From JAMXLO01 sp963850535 (GTDB taxonomy: Bacteria; Pseudomonadota; Alphaproteobacteria; Acetobacterales; Acetobacteraceae): 64,000 bases of DNA. Below the pieces are notes generated by a model. That model was not told where the DNA came from and ran no database searches. It saw only the letters and a program-made list of their open reading frames with translations. The translations under genes were made by a program, and so were the position numbers. The DNA lies in the NCBI GenBank assembly GCA_963850535.1, contig CAWKMC010000040.1, positions 62,001 to 126,000 on the forward strand, written 5' to 3'. Every line of letters begins with the position of its first letter. The first letter of the stretch is position 1. Below are positions 43,927-52,045 of the stretch, piece by piece.

Positions 43927-45069
43927 ATGGCGTTGGGCAATTGCGAGCAAGGCGAAGCAATCCCGAGGACGCTGCGTTGCCTGCTTTGGGTGGCTCCGTT
44001 GCTTGTGCTACTCGCATTAGCGATCGTGCCGGCCAGCGCACAGCAGCGCGTGCTGAACATCTACAATTGGACCGACTATATCGACCCCAACGCGCTCGAG
44101 CGGTTCCAAAAGGAAACCGGCATCACCGTCCACTACGACGTGTTCGACAGCCTTGAGACGCTGGAAGCGAAGATGCTCGCTGGCCACTCCGGCTATGACG
44201 TCATCGTGCCCAGCTCCGAGCCAACCTTCTCTCGCCTGATCAAGGTTGGTGCGCTGGCGCCCATCGACCGGTCGCATGTGCCGAATTGGAAGAATCTCGA
44301 TCCGATGTTGATGCACGAGGTCGAGTCGTCCGACCCCGGTAATCGCTATGGCGCGATCTACCTTTGGGGCACCACCGGCATTGGCATGAATCCAGCCAAG
44401 GTCAAGCAGCTGGCACCCGCCGCGCCGACCGACACTTGGAACCTGTTGCTGCAGCCGGACAACGCGAAACAACTCGCGCCCTGCGGCATCGCCATGATGG
44501 ATTCCGCCATCGATGTCATTCCGAGCGTGTTGAAGTACCTCGGCAAGAGCCCGAACAGCACAGATGCTGGGGATCTCGCCGCGGTGGAGCACATTCTGCT
44601 GGGCATCCGCCGATACATCCGAACCTTTGCTTCGGGCGGTGCCATCGAAATGCTGGCCAGCGGTCAGATCTGCCTGGCGCTGGATTACTCCGGCGACGTC
44701 GTGCAGGCATCGGCGCGCGCCCAGGAGGCGAAACGCGGCGTGTCGGTGCGCTACATTGCACCGAAAGAGGGTGCGCAGCTTGGCTTTGACATGCTGGCGA
44801 TTCCGGCTGATGCGGAGCACAAGGATGCGGCGTTCACGTTCATCAACTTCGTACTGCAGCCCGATGTGATGGCCGGCATCACCAACACTGTGCGCTATGC
44901 CAATGCGGTGCCGGCAAGCCGGCCGATGATTCGGCCGGAGCTGCTGGCCGACAGCAACATTTTTCCGACACAAGAGCAGATGAACTCGTTTTTCACCGTA
45001 AGCGCGGTGCCGCCGGCGGTCGAACGTCAGCGCACGCGGATGTGGGCGCGGTTCAAGGCCGGACAGTAA
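43927..45069 (+). CDS. Spermidine/putrescine-type ABC transporter solute-binding protein (PotD/PotF-like)
   Basis: The 380-residue protein has a signal peptide (LLWVAPLLVLLALAIVPASAQQ) and the PotD/F family core: LNIYNWTDYIDPNALERFQK, GITVHYDVFDSLETLEAKML, YDVIVPSSEPTFSRL, YLWGTTGIGMNP and GFDMLAIPADAEHKDAAFTF. It should bind a polyamine or related cation in the periplasm. The start could be GTG 43897 or ATG 43927; the latter follows GAGGATCGGCGGAGG. It leads a three-gene operon with an ATPase and one permease. Confidence 0.88.
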   Translation: MALGNCEQGEAIPRTLRCLLWVAPLLVLLALAIVPASAQQRVLNIYNWTDYIDPNALERFQKETGITVHYDVFDSLETLEAKMLAGHSGYDVIVPSSEPTFSRLIKVGALAPIDRSHVPNWKNLDPMLMHEVESSDPGNRYGAIYLWGTTGIGMNPAKVKQLAPAAPTDTWNLLLQPDNAKQLAPCGIAMMDSAIDVIPSVLKYLGKSPNSTDAGDLAAVEHILLGIRRYIRTFASGGAIEMLASGQICLALDYSGDVVQASARAQEAKRGVSVRYIAPKEGAQLGFDMLAIPADAEHKDAAFTFINFVLQPDVMAGITNTVRYANAVPASRPMIRPELLADSNIFPTQEQMNSFFTVSAVPPAVERQRTRMWARFKAGQ

Positions 45070-45074
45070 GCCAG

Positions 45075-46118
45075 TTGCTGACGATCAGCGGACTGCGCGT
45101 TCGCTACGGCAATCTGGTGGCGATCGATGATCTCGATCTTATCGTGCCGCCTGGTGAGTTGTTCGTGCTGCTAGGTGGATCGGGTTCAGGGAAATCCACG
45201 CTGCTGCGCACCATCGCGGGCTTCGTGCAGCCGGAGGCCGGTCGCATTGCGCTCAATGGTGCCGATCTGACCGCCCTGCCACCGCACCGGCGACCGGTGA
45301 ACCTGATGTTTCAGTCCTATGCGCTTTTCCCGCATATGAGCGTGGCGGCGAATATCGGCTTCGGTTTGCGCATGCGCGGCATGTCGCGTGCCGCAATCGC
45401 CGATCGTGTCCGCGAAATGCTGGAGTTGGTGCGGCTGCAAGGCTTCGAGGCGCGCCGGCCATCGCAGCTGTCGGGCGGTCAACAGCAGCGCGTGGCACTG
45501 GCGCGCAGTCTGGCACCACGGCCAGCTCTGTTACTGCTCGATGAACCTTTGTCTGCATTGGATCGCAACCTGCGGCGCGATACGCGGGAGGAACTGGTCA
45601 GGCTGCAGCATGACCTCGGCTTGGCCTTCATTCTGGTGACGCATGACCAGGAAGAGGCACTGACGATGGCCGATCGTATCGGCGTCATGCATGCAGGCCA
45701 GCTGATACAGGTGGGCAGCCCGCCCGAGGTGTACGAACGACCGGACACCCGGTTCGTTGCCGAGTTCCTGGGTGCGGCAAATGTCCTGCCGATTGCTGTG
45801 AGTGATGGACGCGCTCAGCTGGCGTGCGGCACCGCGGTGCAGGCGGCAATGGATGTCCCAGCCGATGCGAGATGGCTGGCCGTGCGTCCCGAACGGGTCA
45901 TGATCGGCGAAGCGGATGCAGCCAATCGGCTCGCGGGTGTCGTGGTGCAGCGGTCGTACGCAGGCGAGACGTTGACCCATGTTGTGCGGCTGGAAGACGG
46001 CACGCTGATGCGCGCAACGACGGCGCTGCAGCAGGGTCTTGCAGCCGAAGCGGTGACGGTGGGCGAATCCGTCACGTTGTCATGGCAACCGAACGCCAGC
46101 ATCATGTTGCGCCAATGA
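45075..46118 (+). CDS. Polyamine-type ABC transporter ATP-binding protein (PotA-like)
   Basis: The ATPase has Walker A (GGSGSGKSTLLRT), the Q-loop (MFQSYALFPHMSV), the ABC signature (QLSGGQQQRVALARSL), Walker B (LLLLDEPLSALDRNL) and a C-terminal TOBE-type domain (LAVRPERVMIGEAD). The start is uncertain: GTG 45042 would overlap the previous gene by 28 bases, while TTG 45075 gives the usual MLTISGLRVRYGN. The stop overlaps the permease ATG as ATGA. Confidence 0.9.
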   Translation: MLTISGLRVRYGNLVAIDDLDLIVPPGELFVLLGGSGSGKSTLLRTIAGFVQPEAGRIALNGADLTALPPHRRPVNLMFQSYALFPHMSVAANIGFGLRMRGMSRAAIADRVREMLELVRLQGFEARRPSQLSGGQQQRVALARSLAPRPALLLLDEPLSALDRNLRRDTREELVRLQHDLGLAFILVTHDQEEALTMADRIGVMHAGQLIQVGSPPEVYERPDTRFVAEFLGAANVLPIAVSDGRAQLACGTAVQAAMDVPADARWLAVRPERVMIGEADAANRLAGVVVQRSYAGETLTHVVRLEDGTLMRATTALQQGLAAEAVTVGESVTLSWQPNASIMLRQ

Positions 46119-46997
46119 TGGGCCGGCGCCTGGTCCTGGCGATTCCGTGGATCTGGCTGCTGGTCTTCCTGATCATGCCGGCGCTGATCGTATTGAAGAT
46201 CGCGCTGTCTTATCCTGTCGACAGCGTGCCGCCTTACGCGCCGATGCTGCCCGGTCCGCATGTCAGCGCTGACTCCTTCGCGCTGATCCTTTCCGATCCG
46301 CTCTATCGCGACGCGCTGCTGCTCAGTCTTAGGGTCGCGGCGGTGTCCGACCGCGATCTGCCTGCTCGCCGGTTATCCCATGGCGCTCGCGATCGCGCGG
46401 AGTTCCGAACGTTGGCGCAGCCTGCTGCTGTTGCTGGTGATGCTACCGTTCTGGACCGGGTTCCTGATGCGCATCAACGCGTGGATCGGTCTGCTGCAGG
46501 ACAACGGCTGGATCAGCACGGTTGCCGTGGCACTGGGCCTGTCGCCCTTGCGGCTGCTCTATACCGACACAGCGATGTACATCGGTATTGTCTATACGTA
46601 CCTGCCGTTCATGGTGCTACCGCTCTATACGCGACTGACACAGCTCGATTCGTCCTTGCTCGAAGCCGCAGCGGATCTGGGCGCGCCGCCATGGCGCATC
46701 TTCTTGAACATCACACTGCCGCTGTCGCTGCCTGGGGTATGGGCCGGCATATTGCTTGTGTTCATCCCCGCGGCCGGCGAATACGTCATTCCGGAGTTGC
46801 TGGGTGGTCCGCAGGCACAGCTTATAGGTCGGGTGCTGTGGCAGGAATTCTTTAATAACCGCGATTGGCCAACGGCCTCGGCGATCGCCTGCGCATTGGT
46901 TGTGGTGCTGTTGCTGCTGCCAGGCGCGATCATCTGGGCGACGCGTCATGCTTTTCGGGCAGCGGCACTCACGCGAGGTGTTGCAGCAGAGGGTTAA
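46115..46997 (+). pseudogene. Polyamine-type ABC permease (PotB-like) with one frameshift
   Basis: From ATG 46115 the frame gives RRLVLAIPWIWLLVFLIMPA to LLLSLRVAAVS. One extra G at about 46349 then breaks it; the next frame continues ICLLAGYPMALAIARSSERW and LLLVMLPFWTGFLMRINAWI, and the EAA-like loop SSLLEAAADLGAPPWRIFLN to the stop at 46997. Joined, it is a normal six-helix permease of about 294 residues. No second permease (PotC) follows; instead the 3' end overlaps the convergent ccmG gene by 29 bases. Confidence 0.82.
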
Positions 46998-47538
46998 TCG
47001 AGCGGCGCACCACCTTCTCGCTGAGCTCACCGGCCCAATGCCACCGGACGAACCCTGAGGTATCGACCATGAAGCTCTCCGGCACGCCGATGAGACCGAA
47101 TACGGCCCCAATCGTCCCGTGCTCATCACGCGCCACGCGGGCGTAGGGATTGCCGGCGTTCTGGAGGAACTCACTCGTTGCCGTGGGCGCATCCTTATAG
47201 GCGATGCCCCACACCTGGACCCCCTGCTGCTTGAGCCCCCGCAGCACGGGCGCTTCCTGCGCGCAAGGCATGCACCAGGAAGCAAAGAAGTTGAGCAGGG
47301 CGGGTCGACCCGCCGCGATGATATCGGCGCTGGAAAACCCCTGGCCGGGCGGCTGCCCAGGCAACGAGAAAACCGGCAGCTGCCTGCCGATCAGCGGACT
47401 GGGCGGGGCGAGCGATTGGTCGGCGCCTCGCCGCAGGCGGTCAAGCACCCATGAGCCGGTGGCGAACGCGGCTGCTGCGCCCACGGGAACGAGCAGGAGC
47501 GCGCGACGCGACAAGGCGGGCGTCGCCCCCTGGCTCAT
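46969..47538 (-). CDS. ccmG: Thiol:disulfide interchange protein CcmG/DsbE
   Basis: The 189-residue protein has an N-terminal membrane anchor (SRRALLLVPVGAAAAFATGS) and a periplasmic thioredoxin domain with the active site FFASWCMPCAQEAPVL, then VQVWGIAYKD and VFGLIGVPESFMVD. It keeps apocytochrome c haem-binding cysteines reduced. Its ATG overlaps the end of ccmE by four bases. In typical operons ccmF lies between ccmE and ccmG; it is absent here. Confidence 0.92.
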   Translation of the reverse strand: MSQGATPALSRRALLLVPVGAAAAFATGSWVLDRLRRGADQSLAPPSPLIGRQLPVFSLPGQPPGQGFSSADIIAAGRPALLNFFASWCMPCAQEAPVLRGLKQQGVQVWGIAYKDAPTATSEFLQNAGNPYARVARDEHGTIGAVFGLIGVPESFMVDTSGFVRWHWAGELSEKVVRRSINPLLQHLA

Positions 47539-48038
47539 CCGCCGGTCTTCTTTGTCTGCATCGTGTTCCAGGTCGCCGCAGGCGGCGGCGGACCCGCGGC
47601 CGGGTTCCAGTGACCCGACTTCTTCAACGCGTCAGCCACCTCCTTCGGCATGTAGGTCTCGTCATGCTTGGCCAGGACCTCGGAAGCGCGGAACGTGCCG
47701 TCGGGCTGCATGGCGCCGAGGGCCACCACGCCCTGCCCCTCGCGAAACAGGTCCGGCAGGATGCCGCCATAGGTGACCTCGACGCTTGCCGCGCCATCGC
47801 CGACGCGGAACTGCGCTGTCGGCCGCCCATCCACGGCAATGCGCTGCACGCTGCCCTGCTCAACCAGCCCGCCGAGCCGGAACGTGCGACCCGGTGCCGG
47901 GGCCTTGGTCGCCAGATCGGACGGGGCGAGAAAGAACACCAGGCTGTCGCTGAACGCGGACAGCGCCAGGGTAGTGGCGGAGCCGAGGCCCAGACCACAG
48001 GCGAGCAGGATCCATAGCCGGCGCCGCTTGCGGGTCAT
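47535..48038 (-). CDS. ccmE: Cytochrome c haem chaperone CcmE
   Basis: The 167-residue protein has an N-terminal anchor (RRRLWILLACGLGLGSATTL) and an OB-fold periplasmic domain (FRLGGLVEQGSVQR, VEVTYGGILPDLFREGQGVV). The covalent haem-binding histidine is in VLAKHDETYMPKEV, matching the HxxxY motif. The start 48038 (MTRKRRRL) is used rather than the longer frame, whose first part is the shifted end of ccmD. It is coupled to ccmG. Confidence 0.92.
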   Translation of the reverse strand: MTRKRRRLWILLACGLGLGSATTLALSAFSDSLVFFLAPSDLATKAPAPGRTFRLGGLVEQGSVQRIAVDGRPTAQFRVGDGAASVEVTYGGILPDLFREGQGVVALGAMQPDGTFRASEVLAKHDETYMPKEVADALKKSGHWNPAAGPPPPAATWNTMQTKKTGG

Positions 48039-48199
48039 AGTCGGCGTGCGCCGGTTCCCGGCGCTTGATCCGCGGATCGATAGCGGCGAGCCGACGCGCG
48101 CGCGGCTCGCATCGCTCACAAAGGCCGCCACCCAGAAGCTCGCCGGGGATCAGCACGCCAAGTCACATAGGTCGCTACGATGTAGGGCAGGTGCGTCAT
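48036..48199 (-). pseudogene. ccmD: Indel-damaged ccmD-like gene
   Basis: From the ATG at 48199 (MTHLPYIVATYVTW) the CcmD sequence can be followed only by changing frame. One extra base gives VLIP, another gives ASFWVAAFVSDASRARV, and a further change gives RLAAIDPRIKRREPAHADYD. CcmD is a short membrane peptide that holds CcmC and CcmE together. As written no intact CcmD is made, and ccmC reads straight into it. Confidence 0.6.
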
Positions 48200-48982
48200 G
48201 CGCATGGTCTCTTCCGCCCGCATCATCAGCAGCGCTCGGATCCGCCGTTCCATCACCGCCGCGCGCGTGCGCGCCAGGACGATGGCGGCGAACACCAGGC
48301 TGTAGCCGAGAGCCGAGAACAGCAGCGGCCACAGCATGCCGACATACATCGTCGGCGCACCGGTCAGCGTGATGGTGTCGGGCTGGTGCAATGTGTTCCA
48401 CCAGTCCACGCTGAACTTGATGATCGGCAGGTTCACCACGCCGATCAGCGCTAGGATGGCACCGGAGCGGTAGCCTCGCTCCGGGTTGTCGAACGCCCGC
48501 ACCAGGGCGATGTGGCCAAGATACAGGAAGAACAGCACCAGCACCGAGGTGAGCCGCGCGTCCCATACCCACCAGGCACCCCACATCGGCTTGCCCCAGA
48601 TGCTGCCGGTAAGCAGGCACAGTGCCGTGAAGGCAGCGCCTACGGGGCCGATCTCGACTGCGGCGAGGTCTGCCAGCGGATGGCGCCAGACCAGCGACAA
48701 GACCGAGCAAACGGCCAGGCCGAGGTAGCCGGCCGAAGCCAGCCAGGCCGCCGGAACATGCACGTACATGATCCGCACCGCGTCGCCCTGCTGCCAGTCA
48801 GCGGGCGCGAAGAACAGCCCCCAGATGAGACCCAGCGACGTCAGCACCGCTCCGCCTGCGGCAAGCCACGGCAGCACCGCGCCGGACAGGCGCAAGAAGC
48901 GCCCCGGATTGGCGAACCTGTGCAGGGAACGCCCCGGCTTTCGCCCACTCGGGGGCGGGGCAACAACGGAACTCGCGTCCAC
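48116..48982 (-). CDS. ccmC: Haem exporter / handling protein CcmC
   Basis: The integral membrane protein has the CcmC features: six helices, the tryptophan-rich WGAWWVWDARLTSVLVLFFL and conserved histidines in MYVHVPAAWLA and WWNTLHQPDTITLTG. CcmC loads haem onto CcmE. The natural stop near 48195 seems lost: the frame continues past RALLMMRAEETMR into MTHLPYIVATYVTW, which is the start of ccmD, and ends at 48116. A TGA one frame away at the expected place suggests an indel near the 3' end. No ccmA or ccmB lies upstream in the window. Confidence 0.88.
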   Translation of the reverse strand: MDASSVVAPPPSGRKPGRSLHRFANPGRFLRLSGAVLPWLAAGGAVLTSLGLIWGLFFAPADWQQGDAVRIMYVHVPAAWLASAGYLGLAVCSVLSLVWRHPLADLAAVEIGPVGAAFTALCLLTGSIWGKPMWGAWWVWDARLTSVLVLFFLYLGHIALVRAFDNPERGYRSGAILALIGVVNLPIIKFSVDWWNTLHQPDTITLTGAPTMYVGMLWPLLFSALGYSLVFAAIVLARTRAAVMERRIRALLMMRAEETMRMTHLPYIVATYVTWRADPRRASGWRPL

Positions 48983-49062
48983 GCGGTCAGCCTAGCCGAT
49001 AGGAGCCGCCGATTGAAGGCGACAGTCGCGATTCCGGGGCGGCCGCTGCCTCCATCGGAGCA

Positions 49063-50384
49063 ATGCTCAAGGAGCTTGCCGCCGGAAACACGGAGGTCGA
49101 AGCAGTCGCCCAGGATCAACGTGACGAACTCGGTGACATGGCACGTACCGTGGCGGTGTTCCGGGAGCACATGATCAGTGAGAACCGCTTAGCTGCCGCA
49201 CAGAATGAAGAGCGCCATCGAGCCGACGCGGGCAAGCGCGCGGCACTCGTCGCCATGGCGACGACAATAGAAGAGGCAACCAGGTCGGCATTGCGGCAGA
49301 TCGGCGATCGCACCAGCGCAATGGCGGACGTGGCAGATGCGATGAGCGCCTCTGCATCGCGCACCGGCGGGTCGGCTCATGGTGCTGCGACAGCAGCGGC
49401 GCAGGCCCAGACCATCGTGAAGGAGGTTGCTGGAGCAACTGAGCAACTTGCCACGTCAATTCGCGCAATCGGCGGCCAGGTCGCGCAGTCCACTGCGGTT
49501 GTTGAGCGAGCCGTTGCTGCAGGAGAGCAGACCCGCGCCACGATCGAAAGTCTGAACCACGAGGTCGAGCGCATCGGGGCGGTGACCGATATGATCGGCG
49601 AGATTGCCGGAAAGATAAATTTGTTGGCGCTGAATGCCGCGATCGAGGCGGCGCGCGCCGGCGAAGCGGGGAAGGGCTTCGCGGTCGTGGCATCGGAAGT
49701 GAAGCAACTGGCCATGCAGACCGCTCGGTCAACTGAAGAGATCGGTCGACACATTAATCAGGTGCGCTCCGCAACCTTTGCATCTGCCGATGCGGTGGCT
49801 CGCATCGACAAAACGATTGAAGAAATCGGTGCGATCGTCGGCACCATTGCGAGCGCCATGCAACAATAGGATGCGGCAACGGCCGAGATTGCGCGCAATG
49901 TGTCTGCCACCGAGAGGGCGGCAGATGAGATAACTCATCGGACAGGGGATGCCTCGCACGAGGCCGCCACGACAGATCGCCAGGCGACTAAGCTGCGTGA
50001 CAACATCGCCGCATTGAACAATGCCGTGGAAGAGCTGAGGCATTCGGTCATCAAGGTCGTACGCATGTCGACCGCCGAGGTGGAGCGACGCCAGCTGCAG
50101 CGTCATCAGGTGGATCTTGCGGCCCAGTCTTTCAATCGCCGGCCGCAACTCGCATGAGTGCGCGTAAGCGACATTTCTATTGGGGAGCGAGCGTACAAGG
50201 TGCCCCGGATGTTGCGGTGGACGCGCGCGGCGTGCTTCGGCTCGGCGGTGTCACGGCGCCCCTGCCCTGCACGGTGCGCGCCTCGGAAGAAGATGGGCTG
50301 CATCTGGTATTCGAGTTGGATCATGCCGCTGAGGCGGCGCTCAACTTACTGCTCGATCGGCTGACACTGCCCGCGGCCGCTTGA
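49063..50384 (+). pseudogene. Methyl-accepting chemotaxis protein with C-terminal PilZ-like domain, inactivated
   Basis: The reading frame starts within a HAMP domain (LAAGNTEVEAVAQDQRDELG) with no preceding sensor domain or membrane helix. It continues through the methyl-accepting signalling core (MIGEIAGKINLLALNAAIEA, ARAGEAGKGFAVVASEVKQL). A TAG at 49867-49869 interrupts it after AMQQ, while the same frame resumes DAATAEIARNVSATERAADE. A TGA at 50155-50157 is a second stop, followed by VRVSDISIG. One missing base near 50184 then leads to GASVQGAPDVAVDARGVLRL and the end of a PilZ-like domain. Truncation, two stops and one frameshift make this a genuine-looking pseudogene. Confidence 0.82.
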
Positions 50385-50432
50385 GGACTGCGGATATTCG
50401 ACTACTGTCCAGCGGTTATCCGAGGACCGCTT

Positions 50433-50846
50433 ATGCAGGTACTGGCTGGTGAAGTCGGAACCTGACTCGTTCTCCTGGGACCAGCAGGTTGCGAATAAGG
50501 TGGAGCCGTGGACCGGCGTCCGCAACCATACGGCACGGCAGAACCTGGCGCGATGAAGCTCGGGGACCGCGCATTTTTCTACCACTCCAACCAGGGCAAG
50601 GAGATCGTCGGCGTCGTCGAGGTGGTGCGCGAGGCCTATCCTGATCCCACCGCCGAGAAGGGTCCCTGGGTTTGCGTAGATATGAAAGCCGTGGGGCCGA
50701 TCCCTCATCCGGTGACGCTGGCGGCGGTCAAGGCCGACCCGAAACTGGCGGATATGGCCCTGGTCAAATTGTCTCGGCTGTCGGTAATGCCGGTCTCGAA
50801 GCCGCACTGGGACTACATCTGCCGGCTGGGGGGCTGGAAGGCATGA
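50433..50846 (+). pseudogene. EVE-domain protein with a compensating indel pair
   Basis: Three frames together encode a full EVE domain of about 137 residues. ATG 50433 gives MQ; dropping one G near 50439 gives YWLVKSEPDSFSWDQQVANK, VEPWTGVRNHTARQNLA; and adding one base near 50551 returns to MKLGDRAFFYHSNQGKEIVG to the stop. EVE domains fold like PUA/YTH domains and bind modified bases; bacterial roles are poorly known. GAGG lies before the ATG. The next gene starts at ATGA over its stop. Confidence 0.8.
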
Positions 50847-51244
50847 GCGGCGGCGATCCGGACCAACTCCCCCTCCCCTTGCGGGAGGGGGTTGGGGGGA
50901 GGGGGTGGCGACCACTGTGTAACTTTGCCGATCTCCCCGACGGCGGCTCGACCAGCTTTCCCCCTTCGCCGGGCAGCTTCACCGGCCTGTTCGCCGTCCG
51001 CCAGGGCGACGCTGTGTTCGTCTACGTCAATTCCTGTCCGCATATCGGCACACCGCTCGACTGGGTACCGGGCCGCTTTCTATCCGCTGACGGCAGCCGC
51101 ATCATCTGCGCCACTCATGGCGCCGAGTTTCGTATCGCCGATGGCGAATGCCTGCGCGGGCCATGTTTTGGCGACCGGCTGGAGCCGGTCATGATCCAGA
51201 TCAAGGACGGCGTCGTTTTTGTGTCGCAGGTTGCCGGCCAGTAG
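50843..51244 (+). CDS. Rieske-type [2Fe-2S] ferredoxin
   Basis: The 133-residue soluble protein holds the Rieske ligands in VNSCPHIGTPLDW and IICATHGAEFRI (Cys-x-His and Cys-x2-His). Small stand-alone proteins like this serve as electron carriers for oxygenases or sit beside metabolic genes without a known partner. The N-terminal residues LPLPLREGVGGRGWRP are coded by a dispersed C-rich repeat (50867-50907), so the first 20 or so residues are probably not ancestral. It is translationally coupled to the EVE gene. Confidence 0.88.
   Translation: MSGGDPDQLPLPLREGVGGRGWRPLCNFADLPDGGSTSFPPSPGSFTGLFAVRQGDAVFVYVNSCPHIGTPLDWVPGRFLSADGSRIICATHGAEFRIADGECLRGPCFGDRLEPVMIQIKDGVVFVSQVAGQ
50867..50907 (-). 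repeat. C-rich dispersed palindromic repeat, copy 2, inside the Rieske gene
   Basis: CCCCCTCCC-CTTGC-GGGAGGGGG (50869-50891) plus a following G-rich run is the reverse complement of the element at 19875-19915. It lies in the 5' coding part of the ferredoxin gene. Confidence 0.7.
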
Positions 51245-51312
51245 CGACCAGCACCGGTCGCTGCGCCTGCCACAACCGCCGGCTCATCCGGCGCAAACGG
51301 GGAATCGACCTT

Positions 51313-51896
51313 ATGAAACTTGCCAATCCGGCGCCACTGGGGCTGACCGGTTTTGCCTTAACCACATGGATGCTGAGCATGGTGAACGCCGGCTGGTTCA
51401 CCTCCGCCTGCGTGCCGCTGGTGCTTGCCAGCGCCTTCGCCTTCGGTGGCACTGCGCAGTTCGTCGCCGGCATCTTGGAGGTTCCGCGCGGCAATACCTT
51501 TGGGTTCGTTGCCTTCTGCGCCTACGGCGCGTTCTGGTGGAGCTTCGCCCTGTTCGTGCAGTTCTTTGCAACCAACGTGCCCGTGGGGTTCGTGGGTTGG
51601 TGGCTGCTAATGTGGGGCGTGTTCACGTTCTACATGTGGCTCGGCAGCCTGGCACTGAACCGTGCGGCCAAATCGTGTTCCTGTCGCTGTGGATCACATT
51701 CTTGCTTCTGGCGGTCAGCGATCTCGCCGCGATGCCATCGCTGCACATCGCCGGCGGTTACATGGGCCTGGTGACCGCCACGTTGGCCTTCTATCTGGCG
51801 GCAGCCGAGGTCATCAACGAGACCCACGGTCGCGCGCTGTTCCCGATCGGCATGCCGTCCGCTCCAGTCGCACCGGCCCGCCATCAGCCAGCGTGA
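51313..51896 (+). pseudogene. satP: Acetate uptake transporter (SatP/YaaH, GPR1/FUN34 family), one frameshift
   Basis: The frame from ATG 51313 begins LANPAPLGLTGFALTTWMLS, the NPAPLGL signature of acetate/succinate transporters, and has helices including GFVAFCAYGAFWWSFALFV. Near 51663 one base is missing; the adjacent frame continues IVFLSLWITFLLLAVSDLAA and GGYMGLVTATLAFYLAAAEV to 51896. Joined, the protein is about 195 residues with six helices. The acs gene follows 150 bases downstream, so acetate uptake and activation are genetically linked. Confidence 0.82.
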
Positions 51897-51902
51897 GTAT
51901 GT

Positions 51903-51932
51903 CGCTCCGGCAATCGGTACTTTGCCGGAGCG
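51903..51932 (+). terminator. Hairpin after the acetate transporter gene
   Basis: CGCTCCGGCAA and TTGCCGGAGCG form a perfect 11-base stem with an eight-base loop, seven bases after the stop. A short TTTT follows about ten bases later. It likely ends or attenuates transcription before acs. Confidence 0.55.
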
Positions 51933-52045
51933 TACCTCGCTTTTCCGGTCCTTGAAGCACCCGCGGATGCTGCGTAGCCTGCTCGATGCAGAGGGTTACC
52001 ACCGCCGGGTAAGACCCAACCAAGACTGACTTGAGGAAACCCGCA

